From: Myripristis murdjan
Lineage: Eukaryota > Chordata > Actinopteri > Holocentriformes > Holocentridae
Assembly (NCBI RefSeq): GCF_902150065.1
Contig: NC_043995.1
Span: forward strand, 7,463,001-7,527,000
Length of the DNA: 64,000 bases
Direction: 5' to 3'
The notes beneath the pieces were generated by a model. The model ran no database searches. It had not been told where the DNA came from and saw only the letters and a list, made by a program, of their open reading frames with translations. Below, one piece after another: positions 37,091-57,700 of the stretch. Both the position numbers and the translations under genes were made by a program. The stretch's first letter is position 1; each line of letters opens with the position of its first letter.

Positions 37091-38403
37091 TTCAGTTTAA
37101 TTGAGTCTGAAGAGAGTTCAAAGAAGTTATGATATTAAAAAAAGAAAAAAGACAGAAGCAATTTGGACAGATAAATGTCCAAGCATTATAAGCTGGGAAC
37201 ATTCCCATATGCGCAATGTACAAAATATCACAATATATTATGTACAACACAAAAAAGAACACAAATACATAGACAAGCACTTTCACCTAAATGAAAACTC
37301 ATATTTACATAAAAATAAATAGAAAGAACCGATAAATAACATTGCATTGTTTGACTATAATGACATAAAGCCGGTTTTGCTGATATAGAGCAGACCACTG
37401 TTTTATACTCTATATACTGCAGGCAAAGCAAACTTATTCTTCATAGTAACATAGTTACATAAAAGGTCACTATAGACGTTCACCAGCTCTTTTTGGAGTT
37501 AAATCAAAGCTCTTATCTTTTAAATTCAAATTTCCCTCAGATAGATTTACATACAAGGCCAGTTCGCGACATGGATTAAACCTGGAAAATAAGACAAAAA
37601 AGATATTTTATTCAATGTTGGAAGATATCTCATGTTAAGAAGTAGGCTTAGTTCACGTCGGAAAAAAAAAAACTGGCTAACTTGGTGAATAATTCTGAGT
37701 TCTCCTTAATTACAGAAGCGCCCTGAACACAACCACTTCTACTTTGTTCGGCACACAACATTTTTCACCAGCATGTGAGACGAATGACGACGGCAGAGAG
37801 GACATAAAAAGACAGTAAACATCTGCAGACAGCTCGGACTAAACTCCCCTGGCTTCTCTGTCAGAGGGGGAACCACTGAGATAAAGCACATCCTTTCAAA
37901 TTCGTAGATAAAGTGTCCGTTTTGTTCGTTTTTTTAACATTACATACAATCAGAGATATAAAAAAACAGTAATGATTGCATTTATACAGATATAGAAAAT
38001 CAGGTTTTTAACCCTCTGTGCGCCATTTTTCAATGACACAGTCAGATTTGGGTCACAAAGGATTAGAAATCTGTTATTTTTCTAATCCTACATACATCTC
38101 ACCATTGGATACTGACATATTTTCCATCTCATTAATATCACGCATACTTGAGGGCTTACTGAATCTCAGAGGTGTGTGGCAGCACTCCTCATGAGTCCAT
38201 GAGACCGCTTCCTCTTCACATATGACTTAAGAACTGCAGGAGTGTTTATTCAATGTAAACTTAACTGTCACACTCTCTCAACACCAATAATAGCATAAAC
38301 AAAGAGATAAGAAGGAAAATGACTTGATATATCACCACTTACGCATCCGTAAAAAATAAACGAGCTCAAATATAAATTGACTGATGTGTATGCGTTTGTG
38401 TTT

Positions 38404-38446
<43 letters not shown>

Positions 38447-38960
38447 ATGCTGTGTATTCCTCTCTCAGTACAGCAGTGATCAATAACAAAAGTGGTATTT
38501 ATTCTCTTTCAAGTGCTTCAGATGCACTGAATTTAGCTTTCCCAGCGTGCCAAATTCTTTGTCTATTTCGTTTTGAGGCTTTAGTTGGAAGCCACTGACG
38601 CTATCTGACCCAGATCTACTTTGCACCACAATAAAGAGAAGGAATACTAAGATCTATCCTGAACCAGAAACAGCTGTGTTTTGGGTTCTTTTCTGACAGT
38701 AGTCACCTTAGGCGTGACCTTTGACACCTCTTATGAACAGAAAAATCCCCTCTCTCCCCTAAAATCTCTCTCCTTGCGGGCCTGTCTCCATGTGATATCT
38801 ACAAAAACCCAAATCATGGCTCAAATAAACTCGTTGCACATTAAAACATCCATCCATCCTCTCTCAAATCAAGTCTTTCACGTTTTTGCACTACCAACCT
38901 AGAATCCGAAGCAAGGCCTGTCAGCCGTACTTCACCTCTACCGCTCCCTGCCCTCTTCCT
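37091..38960 (-). other. elovl4a: Probable 3' UTR and downstream flank of elovl4
   Basis: Minus-strand sequence after the elovl4 stop. A minus-strand AATAAA occurs at 37607-37612 and an ATTAAA near 37097, so the UTR may be about 1.35 or 1.9 kb long. A (GT)n microsatellite lies at 38407-38447. No coding frame was supported. Confidence 0.4.
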
Positions 38961-42052
<3,092 letters not shown>

Positions 42053-43084
42053 GGCTGCAGCCGTGACCTGAAAATAAACACAGAGGAGTAAGAATGCCAT
42101 TGCCATTGAAGTTATTACCTGGCTTTTTTTGTAGCCAGTGAGTCAGTGTTATATCATATTTTTCAAGAGACCAGGGGGGAGCAGTGAGCTGAATCTTTTT
42201 AAACTATAATGTAGATATCTTTTAATTTATATTCACTGCTGAAAATGGTTTTAAATGATTAAGAGTGGAGGAGAATGTAGGACTAAGGGGCATAGACCCG
42301 TACTGGAGCCAGTGTTAGTGGTCCACAGAGGCCCACAGAAGGCGGGTTATGGGCCTATAGGACACGTAAGCCCCGCAGGGCCATAATAGATTGGCTATAG
42401 GCTTCATTGCGCACAAAGGCTGGGAGGACCGGGCAGGAGAGCGCATGTGTCAGCAGATTTTTGGCTAGAGCACGACCACCAGCCGACCTAGTGCTTATCA
42501 CGGGTGGGATTTCCTTGTGGCCCACTTTACTCACTGAAATAGGTCATCATCTATATGTGCCAGACGGAGGCATAGGATGATAATTACCACAATGCATAGT
42601 CAGTCACACAGACAGATTTAATGACACCAAAAAGATGACGCCCCCCTCTTTCCAGCCTGGAGCGGATCAAGTGCTTCTGCAGCATCTGCCATAGTCTGCC
42701 ATGCGCTCTCCGCATAATCTGCCCTGTGAATAAACCATTCCCCTCCGTTTGAGCACATACTCGGCAGGACCTCATACATTTAGAGGAGACTTCCTCTGAT
42801 TAGCCTACAATACGGAATTTAATTAATCTGCACGGCGGCTATGCAGTCTGCGGCATGTAGGCTTAGTCTGGCCTTCAACTGCGCTATATGAACAGCCCGA
42901 TTTTATATTTAATATTTCCAAACCCGATGTGATCTCTCTATATTATTTGTTTAAAAAAAACTATTAGGCCTAGGCTTCAAAAAGAGATTCGGGTTATTAT
43001 AATTGCCCCCCGCGAGCAAACGCAATATGCCAACACTGGTTTAAGCCTTCTAGTCTATGCCAATGAAGATGCTTATTACCTTAC

Positions 43085-43182
43085 CGTGTCGGTGGATAAA
43101 AAAATCCGTCTATAATGACATTCAGTGCAAGGTCATGCAGTGTGCGCTATTCCGTCTCGTAATCGACGGAGCACCTTTTATA
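43085..43182 (-). promoter_or_regulatory. elovl4a: elovl4 core promoter (TATA box) and non-coding first exon
   Basis: A consensus TATAAAAGG is read on the minus strand at 43174-43182. About 25-30 bases downstream the transcript would start near 43150. A splice donor GTAAGG (complement of 43079-43084) ends a first exon at 43085. The next exon begins at 42067 after a TTTCAG acceptor, 15 bases before the ATG. Promoter, exon and acceptor together give a compact 5' UTR of about 80 bases. Confidence 0.65.
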
Positions 43183-43189
43183 AATAAAT

Positions 43190-44880
43190 GAAAAACAGAC
43201 TGATGGCTCCGTAACGCCTGTGAAATCAACGGGCCGTTAGGATAAACGGCGATGGCATGAATTTCTTATCAAGGCACCATACAGCCTCTGCTGCGCTCCT
43301 GGATGAATGAACGCCCCTTCTGGTTCCCCCACAGCGTCAACACACACACAACCAGAGGACTACACTTCCATCAAACCTTCAGAATAAAACGCAAGACAAT
43401 GGGTTGTTGCTTGTTATTCCGTGTTCAATGCAAAATTGGCGACCAAAATGAAAAACAAATGAGGCCGAAATTATGATAGAATTGCTTTTTTTTTCTTTGT
43501 TGTCTCATATGGACAGTTCAGACCTGGAGTGGTGTGCAAACCTCCCACCCTGAAAAGCTGAACATTATAAAAGTAGCTTTGCACAGTCCACATTTCAGTA
43601 GATTGCATTGTAGCTGGCATTTTTTAGACTTTACACAGAACTGAACCAGCGATATGGGTATGGTTGCACTAAATCATGTATTTTGCAGCTACACTTTTGC
43701 CATATGTCAAATCTTCTGATTCCATAGGGTAATTTAATTTTTTTCTGTAGGTCTCTATCTTGGTACCGTTTTCCGCTGATATTTTGAAGGTAGAAATCCT
43801 TGATTTCCGGTCTGTTCTGGCTAAATCAGGGAGATTTCACGCAGCTCTGCTCCTTTGATGCCACTTGACCGACAGGGATGTTGGAGAGATGCTCAGCGCA
43901 TGCGCAGAGGTACAGATGGACGCAGCAAAAGCGGCAATCCCTGTTCTGTCAAGTCACCCAAAGACGACGAGAGCCAGAACGGAAAATGTCGTTTTTTACC
44001 TTCAAAATATTAGCAACGTCAAACGTAAACCCAACATAGTGAAGTCAACAAATCAAAATTATGAGGGAAATAATGAATATGAGGCACAAGCCCATCGCTG
44101 TAAATTGGACTTACGGAAAGGACTATTTTGTCTCGTAGTGCAGTGGGTGTCCTGTATGAGGAAAGGTATAAGACTTACCTAATGCAGTTTAATGCACCAG
44201 CTCTGCCATAAATTCTACCTTTTAGGAAAGTTCAGTTTTTGTTGACATTGTGGAGAATGTGTCAGTTTAATTCTGTGTTTATTATTGAGGATGTAGTTTG
44301 CAGAAGTCCTGTGCTGGACTACATTATATTGAGAGGTGTTTCCAATGTTTTTGTCCCTCCCTATTTATATACAAGAGGGGGACAGAAAAGTAGAAACACC
44401 CCTCAATAAAATGCAGTCCAGTACAACAGCAGCACAAACTATGAGCTCAATGCCAAACACAGAACTTAATGAATACCTCTATTGCTATGACACACAGAAA
44501 ACCTGACCATTATTGGCATCACAAAAGTCAACTTTATGGCAGAACACCTGTATTGGATGGTTTTAGATTGTGCAGGTGGACCTAATAAGGTGGTTATCTT
44601 AAACCGTAGAAGTGGCAAAAATATACCCAAGTGTAGGTGATGACTAAGCTACTACCAAAATACTAATTCCAAATATTCTGAACAATAACAACAATAATAA
44701 ATTACTACTGTTGTTAGTGTTGTTGTCGATGTTTTCATTATTGTTAGCATTATTATTAACTGTATTATTATAAGAGTTATTGTTATTATTAGAAAATAAA
44801 ATGATAGACAATGGGAGCTCCACCGTCAAGTCAGTTAGATTGATACGTTGCGACGTGTTCATCAATACGGTATTATTTTG
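43190..44880. other. Divergent intergenic region elovl4/prelid3a
   Basis: About 1.7 kb between the predicted 5' ends of two divergent genes. It contains a large fold-back element (44180-44600) and AAT/ATT-rich triplet runs at about 44680-44800. A G-rich to C-rich transition into the prelid3a promoter begins near 44885. No coding frame was supported. Confidence 0.55.
44180..44600. mobile_element. Fold-back MITE with long inverted arms
   Basis: The left arm (about 44195-44368) and right arm (about 44375-44556) are imperfect reverse complements over some 170 bases. Matching words include CTCTGCCATAAA against the complement of TTTATGGCAGAA, TCTGTGTTT against the complement of AAACACAGA, and TATTGAGAGGTGTTTC against the complement of GAAACACCCCTCAATA. 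The loop is only a few bases around TATTTATATAC. The right flank GTGCAGGTGGACCTAATAAGGTGG resembles a sequence abundant in teleost genomes. No coding capacity. Confidence 0.75.
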
Positions 44881-44884
44881 AAAG

Positions 44885-45237
44885 TCGCAACCGGAAATCG
44901 TATAGTTTACAGTGAGCGCCTTGACACCCGCGCCTCCGTCGTTACCGGCGTCTGTGCAGCAGCTGTCCGTTACATCCTATACATCGCTTTATTTCTGCTT
45001 GTTGTGCCTGCGCCACCCGGGCCGAGCGGAGCGCGTTGCGCAGTCTGGACGCAGCGCTGATATGCAGAGAAAAGCGGAGAGGCGCAGCGGGACTCACTTC
45101 TTTGATGGTCGTGAGGTCCCATCGCAGGCCTCCTCTGTGACCACCGAGGCTGTTTCCTCCTAGAAAAATGGCCCGGGTGACGGATCGCTTCGGATGGGGC
45201 TTATTTCTCTGATCAGGTGGAGAGTGTCGCTAACAAA
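44885..45237 (+). promoter_or_regulatory. prelid3a: prelid3a promoter/5' UTR region with two upstream ORFs
   Basis: GC-rich, CpG-containing sequence without a TATA box. ACCGGAAAT at about 44890-44898 is an ETS-type site, common in housekeeping promoters. If transcription starts before 45060, the leader carries two short upstream ORFs, 45062-45163 (33 codons) and 45168-45212 (14 codons), both ending before the main ATG at 45238. The main ATG has A at -3 (AACAAAATGA). The start site is not visible. Confidence 0.5.
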
Positions 45238-50109
<4,872 letters not shown>

Positions 50110-53100
50110 CTCTGGTAACTTCTCTTCTCTTGCCTTTGCAACTTTGTCCTTCAGCCTCAGCCGTTAATTATAAGCACGCTGCTCTTTTCTCTCCCGAAAC
50201 GTAGCGAGCTCAAACTGTTATTTGCCTGTGCGTGTGTCACTTGATGCTCAGCGCTCGTTCTTTTTCCACGTACAGGACTTACAGTTCTATAGCGTCGGCG
50301 CTGTCCCCGGCTGCACCTCACACACACGCGGCCGGGGGTCCTCTGCAAACCGGGGTCCCTCTGCAGTTGGTACACACCCTGTCAGAGAGGTTTCGTGGAT
50401 TTTTCACCCCACGCCGCCTCTCTCGCCTCTGTCTGGGATCAGCTTGGACTACACACACCGGAAGCCTGGACAGCTACAAAACGCCTTCAACACAAAGAGG
50501 CCGAATGATGAATAGAAAGCATGAGAAAGAGAAATTAGATGGATTTCTATGTTGTGAACTTGGAGTAGGAGTCAAGGATTTTGGGCCCTGAGCACGGCGG
50601 GACTGGGTCACTCTCCTCTCCTTTACTTACCTCCTTGTATTTAACACGGTGTAATGAATTTCGCCAGAAGGTTTAACAGTTAAAAGTCAAGGATGCTACC
50701 ATCAAGCCCACCACCCATAAGAAGCTCAGCCATCCCTCTGACTATTTCTGAGCATCACGACCCCCTCGCTCTTAATTCCTCGGTTTTTGACTAACGGTTT
50801 CGACTCACTGTGTTAAAAGGCGCGCCGGGAAACGTGCGCAGACTGTGGGGAGGGTCTTGATTTCGCAGATGCGACGCACAGACACCCCGTTGGAGCTCGT
50901 GAAAAACAAAATGCAGTGCCACTTTGAAAATATGCAGGAAACTTCATAAGAAAAAAAAATGTATTTGAAATGATGGCATCCTCCTACATGGTCTCACACT
51001 GTAGACTCCCATAGCAGGGAGTTAACATCATAACGTTACTGGTGCTTATGTGTTTTCTGCAAAAGGGGAACACGGATGATTTATTTGCATGATGATAGTA
51101 AAAAAAACAACAATGGTACTAATTTAAAATAGCACACTGTAATGTATAACACTGTTTGATAGTAATTATACACAACCTGATGTAATGTGTACAGTAGTAA
51201 CTAGGCAATTGAGTAGTCTGCTAGTTAGAGACTAATTGCTGATGCAGCTTTAGACAGGAACTCAGAAAAAAAAAAAGAAAAAATGTGGGAATGTCCCATT
51301 AACATTGCCTTCTATGTCTTCTGTTAAGGCAATAATACACTGGCTGTTTTTTAATATGATAGTTGTAGGCAATATTTTAGCTTCATGGGGTTAAAATCAA
51401 TGTTGATTACAGATTGAGCTTCAGGGATCAAATAATGTCATGCAAAGTGAGGTTGGCTGTAAACGTGGGCGTAACCACCCATTGATATGGCCTTAAGACG
51501 ATGCCTGTGTATCATTGCCTTGGCAGCGTGTCGCCATGCCTTCGCCACTCATGCACATTCTTCTTCTTCCAAACTGGGGACTCTTTCGTAGAAGCTACCT
51601 GTCAGCCCTGAGGAGCAGGGTGGTACTGTATGTGCAATGCTGCAGCGGGAGATGCACCCCATGTCGCCGACAAACCCGTCACGTGCTAACTCATGTTTCT
51701 AAGAAAAATGAATAATATTTGTATGACTGATTTATTACATGGTGTCTAACATTTGTTTCTCATGTGCAAAAAAAAAAAAAGAGATTTGCTTTTTTTTAAT
51801 TTTGTTTTGACTTTAACTGACTACAATTGTCCTACGGGAGGTAGAGTAATTAAAAAATCTTATTTGAGAAAAAACATAGCTGTCAGAACTTCATGTATGT
51901 ACATATTGTTGTTGTTGTTGACAGTGTAGCACTTGTTGTGTAGCAACCCGACAGTTTGTACAACAGAGGAGTCCGCAGAGTGCAGTCAAGTGTTCTCAGC
52001 GCTGCGTTGGAGCGCCGGGCCACAGGAGGCCTAGAGGAGGAACAACAGCAGAGAATACAACAGAACGTCGTCAAACCAAAGCTGCCAATTTGTATTCAGT
52101 TCCACTCTCCTTTTAAGAATTCAGTTTGTTTTGGTTTCTTTGGAAAGTGTCACATATTCAAAAAAAAAAAAAAAAAAAAATCAGCACAGGGAAGTAAACT
52201 CCCAGAACCAAAAAAAAAAAAAAAAAAAAAATCATCTTTCCTGGAGGGTCTGTTGTGAAATGTTTAATCCGCTGATGCTAAGTGTGAGCAGATGTTTACC
52301 GGGTTCAACAGACCCACGGTTCACGTCTGTATTGCGGTTTTTGGGTTGCGCTTTTGGTTCAGTTTGTTTTGTACATTTTTTTTTTATTGGTGAAGCAAGA
52401 CAAATATAGAATATGTGAGTTAAAGTAGGTAGATGTTACATGACATTACATGCATGTATACAATTCTGCAGTAGGACAGAAGCATTAGATTAACAAGATG
52501 GAGTGTAAGGGATGACCTGATGTGGGAATGGCTGTAGGAAAGGAAAACAACTGGACTTTTTTCTTTAACTATAGTTGTAGATTCACCTTCATATCTCTAT
52601 GTTACATATTCTATAGCTACAGAAGAAGGAAAGGGAGACATGGGAGTGTGCTCTGTAATTTGTCTTATTTGCAAAAGTAGCATTTTTCTTTTTTTTTTTA
52701 TATATAAAAATATGAAATCAATCAATTATTCTTTCAAAGTCAACAAACACTATTTAAAACAAACATAAAAGTACTTTCAGTATTGTCATTGACTCATCAG
52801 CTAAGTATGTGGTTGTGTTGGGCACCCACTGTGTGAGAGCCACAGTGCACTTTCATCTCTCAGTCCAGAGCATGATGAGCACTGACAGCGAGGTAACTCA
52901 GGCAGCGGCCCTGGGACGTCCAGCCCTCGCTGCTGACAACTTTGTGGGGTGTGTTGTGTGTATGAACAGTTTGGTTCGACACCCCCAATGTTTACCCATG
53001 CCAACATGTACTTTGCCAAGGGGCTTTTCACTGCCCTCTAACAAATACCATCTTGCAGTTCCTCCTTTGTCCAGCAGAGAGCAGCATTTTGCTGTGAACA

Positions 53101-53255
53101 GACAGAGCGGCAGCCCAGATCCCCTGGAGCTCCAGTTCAGGGCCAGTGAGGAGCATTCGTGCTTTCCCAGGCCAGGAAAACATTTGAATAGTTTTCCGAC
53201 AGACAACATATTTTTCAGTGCGTTCAAGCAAATAAAATTCAGGAATGTGATTTAA
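50110..53255 (+). other. prelid3a: Probable long 3' UTR of prelid3a
   Basis: About 3.1 kb after the stop with no supported exon, up to a plus-strand AATAAA at about 53231-53236. A-rich tracts lie at about 51769-51781, 52161-52180 and 52210-52230. An earlier poly(A) site is possible, since no unique signal decides the end. The GC-rich piece 50290-50480 contains only unsupported open frames. Confidence 0.4.
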
Positions 53256-53310
53256 AAATGATAAGAGGTGCCGACAAAAAGGGTTGTTTTCTTTCTAGTT
53301 ATTTATTTAT
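53228..53310. terminator. Facing poly(A) signals of prelid3a (+) and fbxo32 (-)
   Basis: AATAAA on the plus strand at about 53231-53236 and tandem AATAAATAAA on the minus strand (complement of about 53300-53311, plus-strand TTATTTATTTATT) face each other. They would place both transcript ends in the same ~70 bp, a tight tail-to-tail junction. Confidence 0.5.
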
Positions 53311-53497
53311 TCAACAGAACATAGAACAAAATGCATTGCACAGCATGTACATCACCTCGTCACCGTCTAAGCAGTAACAAATGAACGTCTACGTGAAAAT
53401 TGCACCATTCTACAAATACTTCCATGCCTTTGATACCCAACAGTGCAAGTGTGCCACTTGCCAGAAACCTAATAAATAAGTAAACACATGGTCTGGG

Positions 53498-53536
<39 letters not shown>

Positions 53537-54673
53537 CATCATGCAGGCGGCCATAGGAAATAAAAAGTTTCAGCTGAGCAGTATCTCTTTGGTTTGAAAG
53601 CCCTAGCTGTTGAATACCTTGTCTTGTGGAGGAGCCATTTGTTTAGGATAAAACAGCATCAGATTGTGAAAGAAATCGCAAACAAGTATTAAGCTGTACC
53701 GTTTTCAAGTTTCATGATAAGGCACACTATTGTTATATTGCCATATTTCGATTACAATCTTTGGTAATACTGCACTCAGATGCTGTTGGAGCTTCAGCAG
53801 CCGCAACAAAAAAACATAAGCACACACAATCAATAAAAAAAAACTTTTCAGTAATATCAAAGTTTTATAAAAGTGTAAAAGAACAAAGCAAAATAGAAAA
53901 GACAGGTATGTTAACATATCAGAGAATCACATTACAATTCTGGTGATCAATTTACCCACTCCATTTCTCATGTTCATCATTTTTACTGTGCCGGAGCAAC
54001 TCAGTTTCCCCTCACCCCGTCCCAGTGGCAAAACAAACACAACAAGATCGCAAACTTTCTCCAGATCCCAAACACACTGCATGTGCACAGGCCTAGAATC
54101 GCCTTGATATTAAATGAATCACAATTTCAAACGTTAAACAACTCAAGAGTTTGAAAGGTTTTCCTACTTCCCGTGTCGAAAAGACTAAAAAAAGATTTAA
54201 AGCCAAAAATCAAATCAAATTCTGCGATTTAAAAAAAAAACAAAAAAAAAAACAACTCAAGCCTTTTACAGCTGCCCTCAGTGAAGGCCAGCGGTGTGTT
54301 TTCAAATTCACGCTAAACCAGGACCAAACCCTCTCCAACAGCTGAGAATGTTCCCTTTGTCCCGCTCCACGTCCCTCCTCCTCCCGTCCACACACCTACT
54401 GCTACATGTCCTCCTCTTCCTCCGTCACATTCACTGGCTCTCAACGGCAAATTTCCCAGAGTGCCTCTGGGCTTTTTTGAAAAGAAACTCTATTGCTTTA
54501 GTTGTCCCGCTGCCTGACTCCCCCCACCCACACTCACACCGTGCCTAAATATACATCCAAGAATTGATTGTGCTATTAACAAAAACATAGTACATGTCTA
54601 TGTACAATATGTACAATCAGTTTGTCTGGCAGGGTTTGGGGTAGGGAGTGTTTATACATATATATATGTGTCC

Positions 54674-54713
<40 letters not shown>

Positions 54714-54743
54714 CTGTGTGTGTGTGTGTGTGTGTGCGTTTGC
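53290..54743 (-). other. fbxo32: Probable 3' UTR of fbxo32
   Basis: About 1.45 kb from the stop codon to the minus-strand AATAAATAAA signal. It contains a compound (CA)n run (minus strand) beginning just after the stop, poly(T) in the transcript sense at about 53503-53535, and A/T-rich stretches. No coding frame. Confidence 0.5.
54675..54738. repeat. (GT)n microsatellite directly after the fbxo32 stop codon
   Basis: A compound GT run interrupted by ATCT, ending about five bases from the stop codon (complement of 54744-54746). In the transcript it reads as a CA-repeat at the very start of the 3' UTR. Confidence 0.93.
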
Positions 54744-57700
54744 TTAGAAGTTGAACAGGTTGATAAAGTCTTGAGGAGAGAGGGACATCGTGCAGCTCTC
54801 GGGGTTGTTGGCGGTGCAGGGATGGTTTGTGTCCTGGGAGCAGAAGCAGAGACAGTGATCAGTGTTAAAGAGCTTTTTTTCTCCCCTGTGTTTTTTCTAA
54901 TCCCAAGCAAAGCTAAGTCCTTGTTACATATTAGCTTCATCCAGATGCCATTTGAGAGAGAAGCTCTTAAAGGAACACGCCAGTGTTTTGGGAAAAACAC
55001 GCCTAACTTACCCAGACTGAGACAAGTCGTTAAATACTTAAGGTTTATTTTTTCACTTTGCTGGAGCTAGGCTAACAACTCCCATAGACTTCAAGTCTTT
55101 ATGCTAAGCTAACACAAAATGCTACCCATGAGAACCGAACCACTGGACATACAGAGGTGAAAATGGCATGAAACATCTTGTCTCAGTGTGGCTAAGTAAT
55201 AAAAAGAGTATTTTGCCCAACACGTTGGGGTGTTCCTTTCAGCATGCAGGCTCCTGTACCTTCCAGAAGAGGATGTGGCAGTGTGTGCAGAAGTGCAGGG
55301 TGTCGCTGTACTGCTCTCTGTGAGGGTAGCAGCGGCTCAGCTTGAAGTACATCTTCTTCCACTCCAGGTGGCCCTTATCTGACACCATCAGGCGCTTTCG
55401 GATCTGCGGAGGAGGAAAACAGAGAGAACCAGATGAGACAAGAGAGGACAGACATGATGTCAGATTTTTCCAACACCATTAGATAGAGAAGAGAAAAGAA
55501 TATCCATAGATATCAACTTTAACGTGCGCTTTCTCAGTTATTTTGCTTGCTCTACAAAGTATTAAAATGACTATCGGATTCAAGGATGGAAATTGAAATT
55601 TTTTAATATACAGTAAAACATTGGCACAAGTCAAACTGTGGCAGGATCCTATCCAACCCCCTGAATGTAATGGATAGCACAGCCACATCGTCACAGTGAC
55701 AGATAACGGGCAGATTGAGATAATCACAGCCTGAGTGACTCTAGTTTACAGGAAAGCTTCAGGATAACTTAGCTCAAAGCACATGACCATCTCGCCACTT
55801 TATCAAGTGATTGCTTTTCATTTGCAAGCACTGTGCTGCTTTATCGTGGTGTCGGTATGCACACTATGCCGCCTCCTGTTTTCCAGCGCCGTGTTTTGTT
55901 TATCACAGATTCTTGACCTGAATATTGAGTGATTTAAGGACATGCACTCTTTTAGCCGTCTCAAGCATGTGCCATGTAGGTCACCTGACATCAGTGAGAC
56001 TTGGAGATAGCTTGCGGGCAAAGAGCAAGACAGTTAACCAGGAGCGCATGGACATGTGGGCGTGTTTGTGTTAAGAGACAGAATAAGAGTAAGAAGGTGT
56101 GTCCATCCTTCTCTGAATCTGCTGCCTCTCTTTGTCCATCTTGCTGCTGTCTGTATGTATTCAATCATCCGTTTGTCTGTGCATACCTGTCTGTCGGTGA
56201 AGTGGTACTGGCAGAGTCTCTTCCAGAGCAGACGGTCCTCAGTGAGGGCGCCCAGGGTGGGACACACCTGGCCCAGGCTGACCAGGTCCCTGCCGTCCGA
56301 CAGACGCTGCATGATGTTCAGCTGCAGGCTGGCAGGCAGCTCGGTCAGCGTCATGCCTTTAGAGGTGGGCTGTAGGAAAGAGGGACGCACAAAAACTAGT
56401 GTCACAAATACAATAAGTTCAACTCCAGTTACTGTGGCTCCATGTGCACTGTTATAATCTGTAATCCCTCCATGCACACACACCTCACCTAAAATGTTCC
56501 TCTTATTTTCTCTTATATTTTATTTCTTACATTGTAACTAAACTAAATGTCTTATGAGCAAACTGGACAGCTACACCTCATAGGTCTTTATCTAATGAAC
56601 ACTTACTTTTCTATACTTCTATGCTACTTTTATACTTTGTGGAGAGATATTTTTAAGATAGTAAAATGAGGAGCTGTACTTAAAAGCCTTCAAGAACTTC
56701 CTAAAAAAAAGTCTTGTGGCCATCTTCTCGAAGTAGTTCTTAAAACAAAAAACAAAAAAAAAAAAAACCACTTTTGTGAATCGAGCCCCTGGTCCTGTAC
56801 AATATCCTGGGCAAACTCCTACCCTGTTGATCTGGATGCTGTCCAGCTGCTGCTGCCACTGCAGGATGTTCTCCATGCGGTGAACCCACATGTTGATGTT
56901 CCCCACCAGGACGGACTTGCCCATGTCCTGGACGAGGGTGCACAGGGACACGTAGAGCGTCTGCAGCAGCTCCTTGATGGGACGAACGTTCTGCTGGTCG
57001 TCCAGGACTGTGGACAAACCACAAGCGGCAGAGGAGATCAGAACAGCGCTACATTTCCAGTAGGTGATGATGAGGACAAAAGGTCACTGACTCAGGTAAT
57101 TAATTTGCTGGGACTGATTGGTCCTGCTGGCTGGCACCAACAGATTACTTTAAAGTTCAAACCAACACAATCACGAATTCAAGATTAGGTTTTGTTGTTT
57201 TTGCTCTCGCCAAAGCCTAAATTCCCAGGCAACACAAGATTAGTAGCAGACAGGCTGAAGAGTGAAATATTTATTATGAATCATTGAAAAGCGTATTATT
57301 AAGCCAAATGTTTTGGAGCTGCTTTGCTCTCGCCTTGTGCCGTTCATAATATTTGTCCAATACGTTTCATAACGGCACCTAAACAACCTGAATCTCTGTT
57401 TAGCGGAGGGAACATTTGGTTTACACTATCGCTTGCAGAGGGCTCTGGTGACTGTCAGTGTTTTCATGGTGCCATTAAATCACTAAATCCACTCCCCAGC
57501 CTGTCTTTAGATGTCGTCAGGGCTCATTTCCTTACCTGCTGGTACAAACAAACATATTTGTTATAGTACATGTGCCAACGAAGCAGGAAGGTTTTATCCA
57601 TTTTGGAAGACATTACACGGCTATGCTCTACTTGTCTTAAGTACAGCCCCATTGTCTGTGTCTCCTAACGCTCTCGCCGCGCCGCTTATGAGAGAACAAA

